Shown: positions 6,620 to 14,909, counted from the stretch's first letter. The stretch: 21,922 bases of DNA from a bacterium (GCA_041648665.1 JBAZOP010000048.1:1-21922), one strand, 5' to 3'. Numbers and translations are program-made. The notes: a model not told the origin generated them from the letters alone.

Positions 6620-7630
6620 TTATTCCACGTCCTTCGGCCTGTACCGCTCCGCGTCCTCAACGGTGAACCCGTCGATCTTCATGCCGAGCGCGAGCCCCAT
6701 GCTCGTGAGGATCTCCTTTATCTCGTTGAGCGACTTGCGCCCGAAGTTCTTGGTCTTCAGCATCTCCGGCTCGGACTTCTGGCAGAGCTCGCCTATATAC
6801 TTGATGTTCGCGTTCTGCAGGCAATTCGCCGAGCGCACCGAGAGCTCCAGCTCGTCGACGCGGCGATAGAGGTTCTCGTTCAACGCCGGCTTCTCCTCGA
6901 GCACGCTCTCTTCCGCCGGCTCGAAGACCTCGTCGAAGTTGATGAATATCTGCAGCTGTTCCTTGAGTATCTTCGCCGCGAAGGCCAGCGCGTCGTCGGG
7001 ACGAACGGAGCCGTCGGTCGTGATCTCCATCGTGAGTTTGTCGTAGTCGGTGCGCTGGGCCACGCGGGCGTTCGTCACATTGTAGTTGCAACGGATGATG
7101 GGGGTGTGAATTGAGTCGATAGGAATGACTCCCACAGGATCCTCAGGCCGCTTGTTCTGCTCCGCAGGCACATAGCCCTTGTTCATCCTGACCGCCATCG
7201 AAACCTTCAGTTTCCCCTCCGGGCCGACGGTCGCGATATGCAGCTCCGGGTTGAGGATCTCGATCTTCTCTGAAGTGACGAGGTCCTTGGCCTTGATCTC
7301 CTTCTCGCCCTGCACCTCCAATTTTATCTGATCGGTCTCCCCCTCGTGGAGTTTGAGCCTCAGCTGCTTGACGTTGAGCACGATGTCGGTGATGTCTTCC
7401 TTCACCCCCGGGATGCTGGTGAACTCGTGGAGCACGTTGTCGATGTGCAGCGAGGTCACAGCGGCGCCCTGCAGCGACGACAAGAGGACCCTGCGCAGCG
7501 CGTTGCCCAGCGTGATGCCGAAGCCGCGCTCCAAGGGTCTCGCCACGAACTTGCCGTAGGTCGGGGTGAGCTCTTCCTTGTCAAACTCAAGTCCCCTGGG
7601 CCTTATCTGCCTTCTCCAGTTTCTGAACAT
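6620..7630 (-). CDS. rpoA: DNA-directed RNA polymerase subunit alpha
   Basis: The alpha subunit dimerises to nucleate RNA polymerase assembly, and its C-terminal domain contacts UP elements and activators. The 336-residue protein has an N-terminal domain of about 1-232 with NALRRVLLSS at 43-52 (equivalent to the Arg45 region of E. coli), an acidic linker (about 233-250), and a C-terminal domain at about 252-320. That domain contains LSVRSANCL (263-271; DNA-contacting Arg266 and Asn269) and FGRKSLNEI (296-304). I chose the ATG at 7630 because AAAGGAGG lies 5 nt upstream and the protein then starts MFRNWRRQIRP, as the family does. An upstream in-frame ATG at 7678 would add 16 atypical residues. 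Confidence 0.98.
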   Translation of the reverse strand: MFRNWRRQIRPRGLEFDKEELTPTYGKFVARPLERGFGITLGNALRRVLLSSLQGAAVTSLHIDNVLHEFTSIPGVKEDITDIVLNVKQLRLKLHEGETDQIKLEVQGEKEIKAKDLVTSEKIEILNPELHIATVGPEGKLKVSMAVRMNKGYVPAEQNKRPEDPVGVIPIDSIHTPIIRCNYNVTNARVAQRTDYDKLTMEITTDGSVRPDDALAFAAKILKEQLQIFINFDEVFEPAEESVLEEKPALNENLYRRVDELELSVRSANCLQNANIKYIGELCQKSEPEMLKTKNFGRKSLNEIKEILTSMGLALGMKIDGFTVEDAERYRPKDVE

Positions 7631-7692
7631 TCCATCCTCCTTTGCGCCTCCACGCCGGCCACACGCCGCCGGCTCCACGACGCATCAAAAAT

Positions 7693-8319
7693 TTACTTGG
7701 AATACAGCTCCACGATCAACTGCTCCTGTATCGGCATGGTGAGCTGTTCGCGGGCCGGGTAGGCCATGACCTTCGCCTGGAATTTGTCCTTCTCGAGCAT
7801 GAGCCATTCCGGCAGCCCGCGTCTCTCGACCGACTCCATCGCCTCGACTATCGCCGCCACCTTGCGACTCTTCTCGCGAACGACCACCGCGTCGCCCTGC
7901 CTCACGAGATAGGACGGAACGTTGACCGTGCGGCCGTTGATGCTGAAGTGGCCGTGGCAGACGAGCTGCCTCGCCTGGTTGCGCGAGCGCGCGAAACCCA
8001 TGCGGTAGACCATGTTGTCGAGCCTGCGTTCGAGCAGGATGAGAAGGTTATCGCCGGTGACGCCCTTCATCCTGTCGGCCATCTTGAAATAGCGGCGAAA
8101 CTGTTTCTCCAAGACGCCGTACATCTGCTTGGCGCGCTGTTTTTCGCGCAGCTGCGTGCCGTAGTCCGAGAGCTTGCGACGGGCCTGCCCGTGCTGGCCC
8201 GGCGCGTATTGCCTGCGCTCGAAGGAGCACTTGTCCGCGAAACAGCGGTCTCCCTTGAGGAAGAGCTTCATGCCGCCGCTGCGGCATCGACTGCAATATG
8301 ATTCACGATACCTTGCCAT
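7693..8319 (-). CDS. rpsD: 30S ribosomal protein S4 (zinc-binding C+ form)
   Basis: S4 is a primary 16S rRNA binder that starts assembly of the small-subunit body, and in many bacteria it represses the alpha operon by binding its mRNA. The 208-residue product has an N-terminal zinc motif with Cys9, Cys12, Cys26 and Cys31 (C-x2-C-x13-C-x4-C), so this is the C+ form. It then has APGQHGQ (39-45) and the S4 RNA-binding domain starting at about residue 98 (LERRLDNMVYRMGFARSRNQARQLV region). GGAGG lies 4 nt upstream of the ATG. It lies between rpsK and rpoA, the standard alpha-operon position. Confidence 0.98.
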   Translation of the reverse strand: MARYRESYCSRCRSGGMKLFLKGDRCFADKCSFERRQYAPGQHGQARRKLSDYGTQLREKQRAKQMYGVLEKQFRRYFKMADRMKGVTGDNLLILLERRLDNMVYRMGFARSRNQARQLVCHGHFSINGRTVNVPSYLVRQGDAVVVREKSRKVAAIVEAMESVERRGLPEWLMLEKDKFQAKVMAYPAREQLTMPIQEQLIVELYSK

Positions 8320-8346
8320 TTTTCCTCCAAAATCCGTGACCCGTTA

Positions 8347-8766
8347 TCAAACCCTTCTCTTCTTCGGCGGCCTGCATCCGTTGTGCGGGATCGGCGTGAT
8401 GTCCCTTAGGCCGGTCACCTTGACTCCGGTCTTGGTCAGCGCCCTGAGCGCCGATTCGCGGCCGATGCCAGGGCCCTTCACCAGAACGACCGCCGACCGG
8501 AGCCCGTGGTCGTACGCCTTTCGCACCGCATCCTCGGCGGCCAACTGAGCCGCAAACGGCGTGCTTTTGCGCGAACCCTTGAACCCGCGCACGCCGGAGG
8601 AGGACCACGATATCACGTTGCCCTTCAGATCCGTGACCGTCACGATCGTGTTGTTGAAGGTGGAGCGGATGTGGACGATGCCGACCGGCACGTTCTTCTT
8701 CGTCCGCTTCTTGCCCTTCTTCGGTTGCGTTTTTTTGACTTCTACCGCACTCTCAGCAGTCGCCAT
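8347..8766 (-). CDS. rpsK: 30S ribosomal protein S11
   Basis: S11 forms part of the 30S platform near the E site and Shine-Dalgarno helix. The 139-residue product has a Lys-rich N-terminus, then the conserved core with VHIRSTFNNTIVTVTD, SSSGVRGFKGSRKSTPFAAQ and the C-terminal signature ending PIPHNGCRPPKKRRV. Two adjacent ATGs occur at 8769 and 8766. I prefer 8766 because the GGAGG sequence is then 5 nt away rather than 2. The gap to rpsM is 49 nt. Confidence 0.97.
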   Translation of the reverse strand: MATAESAVEVKKTQPKKGKKRTKKNVPVGIVHIRSTFNNTIVTVTDLKGNVISWSSSGVRGFKGSRKSTPFAAQLAAEDAVRKAYDHGLRSAVVLVKGPGIGRESALRALTKTGVKVTGLRDITPIPHNGCRPPKKRRV

Positions 8767-8815
8767 CATATCCTCCCGCGGGCCGAAACCTCAAGGCCGC
8801 GCCAATTATATCCCG

Positions 8816-9202
8816 CTACTTGGTCATCGGAGCCAGCTTCTTGCCAGCGACCGCGATGCGCTTGCGGCCCTTCGCAGTCCTGGCGTTGGTGCGCGAACGC
8901 TGACCGTGACAGGGCAGTTTGCGGATGTGCCTCTGGCCCCTGTAGGTGCCGATGTCCTTCAGCAGTTTTATGTTGCCCTGGATCTCCCTGCGCAGGTCTC
9001 CCTCGACCTTGAAGCCGGACTCGAGCACCTCGCGTATCTTGGCGATCTGCGTCTCGGTGAGATCGTCGGCCCTGAGACTCTCGTCGATCCCGGCCATCTT
9101 GAGGACCTTCTTTGAGGTCGTATTCCCTATCCCGTAGATGTAGGTAAGAGCTATCACCGACCTCTTCTTACCAGGGATGTCTACACCGGCTATGCGTGGC
9201 AT
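8816..9202 (-). CDS. rpsM: 30S ribosomal protein S13
   Basis: S13 sits in the 30S head and contacts the 50S and the P-site tRNA. The 128-residue sequence starts with the family motif MPRIAGVDIPGKKR, has ALTYIYGIG (helix-hairpin-helix region, about 18-26) and the basic C-terminal signature RGQRHIRKLPCHGQRSRTNA (about 88-107). A good ribosome-binding site (AAGGAG, 6 nt spacing) precedes the ATG. It follows rpmJ by 24 nt, as usual. Confidence 0.98.
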   Translation of the reverse strand: MPRIAGVDIPGKKRSVIALTYIYGIGNTTSKKVLKMAGIDESLRADDLTETQIAKIREVLESGFKVEGDLRREIQGNIKLLKDIGTYRGQRHIRKLPCHGQRSRTNARTAKGRKRIAVAGKKLAPMTK

Positions 9203-9226
9203 GTCTCGCTCCTTATTATCCTCGTA

Positions 9227-9346
9227 CTATTTATACCCCTGCCTCTGCTTGTGCTTGGGGTTCGGGCAGATCACCCTGACGATCCCGCGACGGCGGATGA
9301 TCTTGCACTTGTCGCAAATCTTTTTGACTGACGAACGAACCTTCAT
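9227..9346 (-). CDS. rpmJ: 50S ribosomal protein L36 (zinc-binding form)
   Basis: This small gene encodes a 39-residue protein beginning MKVRSSVKKICDKCKIIRRR and ending KHKQRQGYK. It shows the zinc ligands Cys11, Cys14, Cys27 and His32 (C-x2-C-x12-C-x4-H) of the C+ L36 form, which stabilises the L36 fold on 23S rRNA. It is 1-2 residues longer than the usual 37-38. GGAGG lies 6 nt upstream of the ATG. It sits 13 nt after infA and 24 nt before rpsM, its canonical place. Confidence 0.97.
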   Translation of the reverse strand: MKVRSSVKKICDKCKIIRRRGIVRVICPNPKHKQRQGYK

Positions 9347-9359
9347 CTCACTCCTCCGA

Positions 9360-9578
9360 TCATTTTGCCCTGTATATGATCCTGCCCCTCGACAGATCGT
9401 ACGGTGACAGCTCGATGGTGACGCTGTCGCCCGGCAGTATCTTTATAAAATGCATCCTCATCTTTCCGGACACGTGTGCTAAGACCTTGTGCCCGTTCGG
9501 GAGCTCAACCCTGAACATCGCGTTGGGGAGCGTCTCCAAAACCTTACCTTCCACCTGTATCGCTTCCTGTTTGGGCAT
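9360..9578 (-). CDS. infA: Translation initiation factor IF-1
   Basis: IF-1 binds the 30S A site during initiation and aids IF-2 and IF-3. The 72-residue product has the expected length and the single S1/OB fold, with VEGKVLETLPNAMFRVEL (9-26), GHKVLAHVSGKMR (29-41) and the C-terminal GDSVTIELSPYDLSRGRIIY. It lies 22 nt after map and 13 nt before rpmJ. The Shine-Dalgarno is weaker than its neighbours' (AGAGG at short spacing, AAGGAG further upstream). Confidence 0.98.
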   Translation of the reverse strand: MPKQEAIQVEGKVLETLPNAMFRVELPNGHKVLAHVSGKMRMHFIKILPGDSVTIELSPYDLSRGRIIYRAK

Positions 9579-9600
9579 GCAGCCTCTAGTCTCCTTCTTC

Positions 9601-10347
9601 CTATAACACCGTGAGAACTTCCGGCCCGTTCTCCATCACGGCCACCACGTGTTCGAAATGCGCCGAAAGCCTGCGGTCCTTTGTGACGACCGTCCAGCCG
9701 TCCGGGAGGACCTCCACCTCGTGCGTGCCAGCGTTCAGCATCGGCTCCAGCGCTACCACCAAGCCTCGCCTGAGCTTCATGCCTGTGCCGGCGACGCCGA
9801 AGTTCGGCACCTGCGGGTCCTCATGAAGCGCGCGTCCGATTCCGTGTCCTACATAATCGCGGACCACGGAGAACCCTGCTTCCGTCGCGGTCCTCTCGAT
9901 GGCGGCGGATATATCGTGGAGGTGCCCCCCCACCAGCGCCGCCTTGATGCCCATGTTCAGGGCCCGTTTGGACGCTTCGATCAACCTCGACGCCTCATCG
10001 CCGATCTTTCCTACCGGGAACGTAATCGCATGGTCCCCGTAGAAACCGTCAAGGATGACTCCGCAATCCACGCTCACTATGTCGCCTTCCTTGAGCCTCC
10101 GCTTCCCCGGTATGCCGTGGACGACCTCCTCGTTCACGGAGACGCAGAGCGCATGCCTGTAACCCGGCACGGTCGGGAAAGCCGGCACAGCGCCTCTGGA
10201 CTCGATGTGCTCGACGGCTATCCTCTCGAGGTCCATGGTCGTGATGCCCGCGACGATGGCCTCTCTTATCTTCACCAGCGTTTCGGCGACGATAAGATTG
10301 GCCGCCCTCAGCTTTTCAACCTCGTCTCGTGACTTGAGGGTGATCAT
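9601..10347 (-). CDS. map: Type I methionine aminopeptidase
   Basis: This enzyme removes the initiator methionine from nascent proteins when the second residue is small. The 248-residue product has the five metal ligands of the pita-bread fold: Asp94 (SVDCG), Asp105 (YGDHA), His168 (GHGIG), Glu201 (ALEPM) and Glu232 (HFEH), plus the conserved substrate-side His77. No N-terminal zinc-finger extension is present, so it is the short type Ia form. The ATG overlaps the stop codon of adk by 4 nt (ATGA), indicating translational coupling. Placing adk and map between secY and infA is common in Firmicutes and deltaproteobacteria-like lineages. Confidence 0.98.
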   Translation of the reverse strand: MITLKSRDEVEKLRAANLIVAETLVKIREAIVAGITTMDLERIAVEHIESRGAVPAFPTVPGYRHALCVSVNEEVVHGIPGKRRLKEGDIVSVDCGVILDGFYGDHAITFPVGKIGDEASRLIEASKRALNMGIKAALVGGHLHDISAAIERTATEAGFSVVRDYVGHGIGRALHEDPQVPNFGVAGTGMKLRRGLVVALEPMLNAGTHEVEVLPDGWTVVTKDRRLSAHFEHVVAVMENGPEVLTVL

Positions 10348-11021
10348 TTATTTTCCGAGGCAACCCTTCTATCAATCAAAGAACATACGTTTCTGAATAT
10401 CTCGTCTATGCTGCCCGTGCCCTTCACATTGGCGAGCAGCCCCTTGCCCTCGTAATAGCTGAGGAGCGGCTCCGTCTGGCGTTTGTAGTTCGCGAGTCTC
10501 GCGCGGACGGTCTCCTCGTTATCGTCGGCCCTCTGGATAAGCGCGGATCCGCAGTCGTCGCAGATCCCCTCCTTCGAGGGTTTCTTGAACATCACGTGAT
10601 AATTGTTTCCGCACTTCCCGCACTGCCTGCGACCCGCTATGCGTCTCACGACCTCATCGTCAGGGACGTCGAGGTTGATCGCCGCGAGCAGACCCTGCTT
10701 CGTCTCAAAAAGCATCCGATCGAGCGCCTCGCCCTGGGCGACCGTACGCGGAAAACCGTCGAGCACGTAGCCCTTGCTGCAGTCCGAACCGGAGAGCCTC
10801 TGCCTCATAATCCCGACGATCACATCGTCGGGGACCAGCGCGCCGCTCTCCATGAAGGAGCGAGCCTTGCGGCCTATCTCAGTTCCTTCCTTCACCGCAG
10901 CCCTGAGCATGTCACCCGTGGAGAGCTGCGGTATGGAATAGCGCTCGCCCACCATCTTACCCTGCGTGCCTTTTCCGCAGCCGGGGGGGCCCATCAGGAT
11001 TATTCTCACCACTCCCGACAT
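10344..11021 (-). CDS. adk: Adenylate kinase with zinc-binding lid
   Basis: This enzyme catalyses ATP + AMP = 2 ADP, keeping adenylate pools balanced. The 225-residue long-form enzyme has the P-loop GPPGCGKGT (11-19), the AMP-binding region STGDMLR (34-40), DGFPRT (88-93), and a LID domain in which Cys134, Cys137, Cys154 and Cys157 form a zinc site. This lid type is typical of Gram-positives and several Gram-negative lineages, unlike E. coli. GGAGAGG precedes the ATG. It starts 3 nt after secY and overlaps map by 4 nt. Confidence 0.98.
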   Translation of the reverse strand: MSGVVRIILMGPPGCGKGTQGKMVGERYSIPQLSTGDMLRAAVKEGTEIGRKARSFMESGALVPDDVIVGIMRQRLSGSDCSKGYVLDGFPRTVAQGEALDRMLFETKQGLLAAINLDVPDDEVVRRIAGRRQCGKCGNNYHVMFKKPSKEGICDDCGSALIQRADDNEETVRARLANYKRQTEPLLSYYEGKGLLANVKGTGSIDEIFRNVCSLIDRRVASENK

Positions 11022-11024
11022 CGC

Positions 11025-12332
11025 CTAGCCTCTCCTTCCGCGGAACTTTCCGCCCGCCTTCGCGCCGAGGAATCCCTCGTAATGGCGCGTAAGCAGGTGG
11101 GATTCGATCTGAGCCAGGGAGTCCATCGCGACGCCCACGACGATGAGCAGGGACGTACCTCCGAAGGTGTACGCCAGCGAAGACGGTATGCCGAATTTCT
11201 GGATGAGGAAATACGGCAACAGGCATATGCCCGCCACGTACAGCGCACCACCCAAAGTGATGCGGGTCAGCACCCTGTCTATATAATCGGAGGTATTCTT
11301 TCCTGGCCTGAGCCCCGGGATGAAGCCCCCGTACTTCTTCATGTTGTCAGCCACGTCCACCGGGTTGAATGTGACCGCGGTGTAGAAATAGGCGAAGAAG
11401 ATGATCAGCCCGCCGTAGAGAGCGCTGTGAAACCAGCCTGTCGAGAGCGTGGCTGCCACCTTCTGCATCACTCCGCCGGGCGAGAACTGCGCTATGGTCG
11501 CCGGGAACATGATGATGGAGGAGGCGAATATCGCCGGGATAACGCCCGCGGTATTGACCTTGAGCGGCAGGAAAGAGGATTGCCCGCCGTACATCTTGTT
11601 GCCGACCACGCGCTTCGCATACTGGACCGGCAGTTTGCGGTAAGCCCTTTCGACGTAGATGATGACTCCGATGATGAGGGCTATGGCCGCGAGCAGCACC
11701 AGGAACCCGAAGAACCCGCCGTACTGATCCTTCGTCGCCCATGCGTCGCGGAACCCTACGGGTATGCGCGTGACGATGCCTGCGAATATTATGAGAGATA
11801 TACCGTTGCCGATGCCACGCTCGGTTATGATCTCGCCCAGCCACATGAGAAAAGCGGTGCCGGCCGAGAGCGTGATCATCGTCGTCAAATAAAACTCCCA
11901 TGTCGGCACGCCGGGGAGCACCGCGCCCTGCTGCTTGAGCCCGATGCTTATGCCCAGCCCCTGGATCAGCGAGAGCACCACCGTGCCGTAGCGCGTGTAT
12001 TGCATTATTTTCTTCCGGCCCGCCTCGCCCTCCTTCTGCATGCTGGCCACCGAAGGCACCACCACCGCGAGGAGCTGGAATATGATCGAAGAACTGATGT
12101 AGGGCATTATGCCCAGAGCGAAGACCGAGAACTGCGAGAGCGCGCCTCCGGAGAAGAGATTGAAGATTTCAAAGACCGTCCCTTGAGACACGATGCTCTT
12201 CACCGCATCCGCCGAGATGCCCGGAGCGGGCACGAATATCCCGATCCTGTAGACTCCGAGCATGAGAATCGTGAAGATGATCCTCTTCCTCAGCTCGGGT
12301 ATCTTCGCAATATTGGTGATGCTATCAGCCAC
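11025..12332 (-). CDS. secY: Protein translocase subunit SecY
   Basis: SecY forms the protein-conducting channel of the SecYEG translocon in the inner membrane. The 435-residue protein has the expected length and ten hydrophobic segments. Conserved parts include the TM2/plug region with ALGIMPYISSSIIFQLL, the TM4-5 region with ERGIGNGISLIIFAGI, and the C-terminal cytoplasmic tail after AQIESHLLTRHYEGFL. Translation starts at GTG (12332) with GGAGG 6 nt upstream, overlapping the end of rplO by 8 nt. It is the last member of the spc block before adk. Confidence 0.98.
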   Translation of the reverse strand: MADSITNIAKIPELRKRIIFTILMLGVYRIGIFVPAPGISADAVKSIVSQGTVFEIFNLFSGGALSQFSVFALGIMPYISSSIIFQLLAVVVPSVASMQKEGEAGRKKIMQYTRYGTVVLSLIQGLGISIGLKQQGAVLPGVPTWEFYLTTMITLSAGTAFLMWLGEIITERGIGNGISLIIFAGIVTRIPVGFRDAWATKDQYGGFFGFLVLLAAIALIIGVIIYVERAYRKLPVQYAKRVVGNKMYGGQSSFLPLKVNTAGVIPAIFASSIIMFPATIAQFSPGGVMQKVAATLSTGWFHSALYGGLIIFFAYFYTAVTFNPVDVADNMKKYGGFIPGLRPGKNTSDYIDRVLTRITLGGALYVAGICLLPYFLIQKFGIPSSLAYTFGGTSLLIVVGVAMDSLAQIESHLLTRHYEGFLGAKAGGKFRGRRG

Positions 12333-12774
12333 GAACTACCTCCGCCTTTCCCCCTGCAGCCTCGATCTTTTTCCTGGCGGACTCGGAGAACGCGGCCGCC
12401 TTCACGGTCAGCGCGCCTGAGAGCTCACCCCTGCCCAGCACCTTGAGGCCTTCCTTGCCCTTCTTCACGATGCCCTGTTCCCTGAGGGACTTAAGCGTGA
12501 CTTCCGTGCCGGATGCCAGCTTCGCAAGCTGGTCCAAGTTGACGATCGCGTAGTCGATCCTGAATATGTTCGTGAAACCGCGCTTCGGGAGTCTGCGCGA
12601 GAGAGGCATCTGTCCGCCCTCAAAACCTATCTTGCCGCCGGATCCGGCGCGCGCCTTCTGACCCTTGTGGCCGCGGCCCGCAGTCTGGCCCCATCCGGAA
12701 GAGTTTCCGCGTCCGACCCTCTTCACGCGCTTCGACTGCTTCCCGACAGGCCTGGGTATCTCGTTAAGCCTCAT
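12325..12774 (-). CDS. rplO: 50S ribosomal protein L15
   Basis: L15 is a late assembly protein of the large subunit. The 149-residue protein begins MRLNEIPRPVGKQSKRVKRV and carries the glycine-rich GRGNSSGWGQTAGRGHKGQKAR region (about 21-42) that threads into 23S rRNA, followed by FEGGQMPLSRRLPKRGF. I chose the ATG at 12774: it gives the family start and has GAGGAG 8 nt upstream. An in-frame ATG at 12798 would add eight residues. It overlaps secY by 8 nt. Confidence 0.97.
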   Translation of the reverse strand: MRLNEIPRPVGKQSKRVKRVGRGNSSGWGQTAGRGHKGQKARAGSGGKIGFEGGQMPLSRRLPKRGFTNIFRIDYAIVNLDQLAKLASGTEVTLKSLREQGIVKKGKEGLKVLGRGELSGALTVKAAAFSESARKKIEAAGGKAEVVRG

Positions 12775-12820
12775 CTTGAATTCTCCTCGCTGCGCCATCG
12801 ACGCGCAGCACTCTTCACGG

Positions 12821-13033
12821 TCAGCGCTTGCCGCCGGGGGCCATTGAGAGCCCTTCCTCCGTTATCGACACCAGATGCGAAACCTTCGCGACCATCCCGC
12901 GCACGGAGGGAGTATCCTCCAGCACGCGCTCATCGCCGGTGCGCATGAGCCCCAATCCGAGCACCGTCTCGCGCTGTTTGGGGATCCTGCCGCAAACGCT
13001 CCTCACCAGTTTAACCTTTATCGCCTTGGTCAT
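12821..13033 (-). CDS. rpmD: 50S ribosomal protein L30
   Basis: L30 is a small large-subunit protein. The 70-residue product has the compact family pattern, with VKLVRSVCGRIPKQRETVLGLGL (about 7-29) and the later VRGMVAKVSHLV. It is about ten residues longer than E. coli L30 because of a short C-terminal tail. The ATG overlaps the rpsE stop by 4 nt (ATGA), and rplO follows after 46 nt. Confidence 0.96.
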   Translation of the reverse strand: MTKAIKVKLVRSVCGRIPKQRETVLGLGLMRTGDERVLEDTPSVRGMVAKVSHLVSITEEGLSMAPGGKR

Positions 13034-13518
13034 TGCCCTGTCCTCATGAGCGCCTTCAGCTCGGGCGAGATCAGCTGCTCCAGCCCGTTCAAGGCCGCCT
13101 TGACTACGTTATGCGGGTTGTTGGTGCCTATGCACTTCGTGAGTATGTTCCTGATGCCCGCCGCCTCGACCACGGCGCGGACCGGACCGCCGGCGATGAC
13201 GCCCGTTCCGGGCGAGGCAGGCTTCATCACGACCTTGCCTGCGCCGAAGCGACCGAGCACCTCGTGCGGTATGGTGTCTGCAAGGACCTGCACCTTCACC
13301 ATCTCGCGCTTGGCCTGTTCGGTCCCCTTCTTGATGGCGGCCGGGACTTCCTTCGCCTTGCCGAGGCCGAACCCTACGCGGCCGTTGCCGTCGCCCACGA
13401 CCACCAGCGCGGAGAAGCTGAAGCGCTTACCGCCCTTGACGACCTTGGCGACGCGGCTGATGTGGACGACGCGCTCGATCAGCTCTGATTTGGCGCCTTG
13501 CTCAAAGTTATTCCTCAT
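13030..13518 (-). CDS. rpsE: 30S ribosomal protein S5
   Basis: S5 lies near the decoding centre and mRNA entry and affects translational fidelity. The 162-residue product has the N-terminal double-stranded-RNA-binding-like domain with the signature GGKRFSFSALVVVGDGNGRVGFGLGKA (about 29-55). The C-terminal domain has GTGVIAGGPVRAVVEAAGI and SHNxxN-like TNNPHNVVKA. It starts 1 nt after the rplR stop (TGATATG) and overlaps rpmD by 4 nt, so it is translationally coupled on both sides. Confidence 0.98.
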   Translation of the reverse strand: MRNNFEQGAKSELIERVVHISRVAKVVKGGKRFSFSALVVVGDGNGRVGFGLGKAKEVPAAIKKGTEQAKREMVKVQVLADTIPHEVLGRFGAGKVVMKPASPGTGVIAGGPVRAVVEAAGIRNILTKCIGTNNPHNVVKAALNGLEQLISPELKALMRTGQ

Positions 13519-13519
13519 A

Positions 13520-13876
13520 TCAGAACTTCAATCCTTTCTGCCGCGCAGCGTCTGCGAGTTCCTTGACACGGCCATGGAATATGCTCCCGTTGCGATCGAA
13601 GACCACTTTCTCTATGCCCTTTGACTTGGCGCGCTCCGCGATCGCCTCGCCGACCAGCTTGGCCGCGGAGCGATTGCCGGTCTTCACGCCCGAATTCAGG
13701 CCCTTTTCGTAGGTCGAAGCCGCACACAGCGTCTTGCCCGAACCGTCATCGATCACCTGGGCGCTGATGTGCTTGAGGCTGCGGAATACGGATAGCCTCG
13801 GTCTTTCCGTCGTTCCGGAGATTTTCTTGCGTATGCGCTGTTTGCGGCGCTCACGGCCTGTAAGAATCATGCTCAT
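13520..13876 (-). CDS. rplR: 50S ribosomal protein L18
   Basis: L18 binds 5S rRNA together with L5 and L25 in the central protuberance. The 118-residue sequence shows RPRLSVFRSLKHISAQVIDD (25-44), the middle AASTYEK and the C-terminal VVFDRNGSIFHGRVKELADAARQKGLKF, all family hallmarks. ATGs occur at 13876 and 13870. The first is favoured by AGGAGG with 7 nt spacing. It starts 3 nt after rplF. Confidence 0.98.
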   Translation of the reverse strand: MSMILTGRERRKQRIRKKISGTTERPRLSVFRSLKHISAQVIDDGSGKTLCAASTYEKGLNSGVKTGNRSAAKLVGEAIAERAKSKGIEKVVFDRNGSIFHGRVKELADAARQKGLKF

Positions 13877-13879
13877 GGA

Positions 13880-14443
13880 TCAACCTCCTGTCGCGCCCGC
13901 TGCGGCCTTGCCGACCTTGCGGCGTATGACTTCATCAGAATATTTGATACCCTTCCCCTTGTACGGTTCAGGCGGCCTCATCCTGCGAATCTGGGCCGCT
14001 ACCTCGCCGACCAGGTGGCGGTCAGCGCCGCTGATCTTGATGCGGGTCTGTTTCTCGACGTCGATCTTAATGCCCGCCGGTATCTCGTAGTCGATCGGAT
14101 GGCTGAACCCCAGGCTCAGTCCGAGGGTCTTGCCCTTGCTCTCGGCCTTGTAGCCCACGCCCACGATCTCGAGCTCCCTCGTGAACCCCTCGGAGAGTCC
14201 GGTCATCATGTTCTGCAGGAGGGCGCGGACCAAACCCTGTTCGGAGCGGCTGCGTATGCTCTCCTCCCGTCTGGTAACCGTGAAGGCGCCCTCCTTGAAC
14301 TCGACGCTGACCGCCGAATACCGCTGCGGGCTGACGTCCAGCGAAAGCTCCCCTTTCGGGCCCTTGGCCACGACCACTGTTCCGTTGATGTTGGCGGTAA
14401 CGCCCTTGGGGACGACCACCGGCCTTTTTCCTATGCGAGACAT
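13880..14443 (-). CDS. rplF: 50S ribosomal protein L6
   Basis: L6 sits near the factor-binding site of the large subunit. The 187-residue protein starts MSRIGKRPVVVPKGV and has two repeated domains. The second ends with the signature RRMRPPEPYKGKGIKYSDEVIRRKVGK (about 153-179). It then has a short Ala/Gly tail. GGGAG lies 8 nt upstream of the ATG. It follows rpsH by 21 nt and precedes rplR by 3 nt. Confidence 0.98.
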   Translation of the reverse strand: MSRIGKRPVVVPKGVTANINGTVVVAKGPKGELSLDVSPQRYSAVSVEFKEGAFTVTRREESIRSRSEQGLVRALLQNMMTGLSEGFTRELEIVGVGYKAESKGKTLGLSLGFSHPIDYEIPAGIKIDVEKQTRIKISGADRHLVGEVAAQIRRMRPPEPYKGKGIKYSDEVIRRKVGKAAAGATGG

Positions 14444-14464
14444 GTGCTGATCTCCCTTGGTCTG

Positions 14465-14863
14465 TTACCAGGCGGTGCAGAGGATCTCTCCGCCCAGCCC
14501 CAGCCTCTTTGCGTCCACATCCTTCATCACGCCCTTGGAGGTCGTGAGTATCGCGGTCCCGACGCCCTGTCTGTTCGGGCGTATATCGGAAGCGCCGATG
14601 TAGCAGCGCCTCCCCAGCTTGCTCGTGCGCTCCAGGCTCCTGAAGACCGGATCGCCCGAAGGCATGTACTTGAGGGTGATGACGATCGATTTCCGGACCC
14701 CCTCGCCCGCCACGTCCACCTCTTTGACAAAACCTTCGGCGGCGAGCACGCGAGCGAGCGCTTCCTTTATACCGGAATGGGGTACGAGCACATTGACGTG
14801 CTTCGCGTGCACAGCGTTGCGTATGCGCGTTAGCATGTCGGCAATCGGGTCGTTGACAGGCAT
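14465..14863 (-). CDS. rpsH: 30S ribosomal protein S8
   Basis: S8 is a primary 16S rRNA binder, and in enterobacteria it represses the spc operon. The 132-residue product starts with DPIADMLTRIRNA (5-17) and ends with the family signature TTSKGVMKDVDAKRLGLGGE followed by ILCTAW. GAGGTG precedes the ATG at suitable spacing. It follows the S14 gene by 46 nt. Confidence 0.98.
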   Translation of the reverse strand: MPVNDPIADMLTRIRNAVHAKHVNVLVPHSGIKEALARVLAAEGFVKEVDVAGEGVRKSIVITLKYMPSGDPVFRSLERTSKLGRRCYIGASDIRPNRQGVGTAILTTSKGVMKDVDAKRLGLGGEILCTAW

Positions 14864-14909
14864 ATCAGTTCACCTCATTTTCGTTGCGCCTCTTTCATGC
14901 GGCGCCGGT

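Noticed and set aside
8805..8810. A perfect TATAAT on the minus strand between rpsM and rpsK, as an internal promoter
   Set aside because: No -35 resembling TTGACA lies 16-18 nt upstream and there is no extended -10 TG. A single hexamer is weak evidence.
10596..12446. A 616-codon open frame on the plus strand opposite adk and secY
   Set aside because: It is antisense to two certain genes, is Arg/His/Glu-rich without recognisable domains, and lacks an RBS. Long antisense frames are common opposite GC-rich genes.
14880..14902. A 7-codon ATG frame in the rpsZ-rpsH gap
   Set aside because: It is too short to separate from chance, and its purine run is explained by the rpsH ribosome-binding site.
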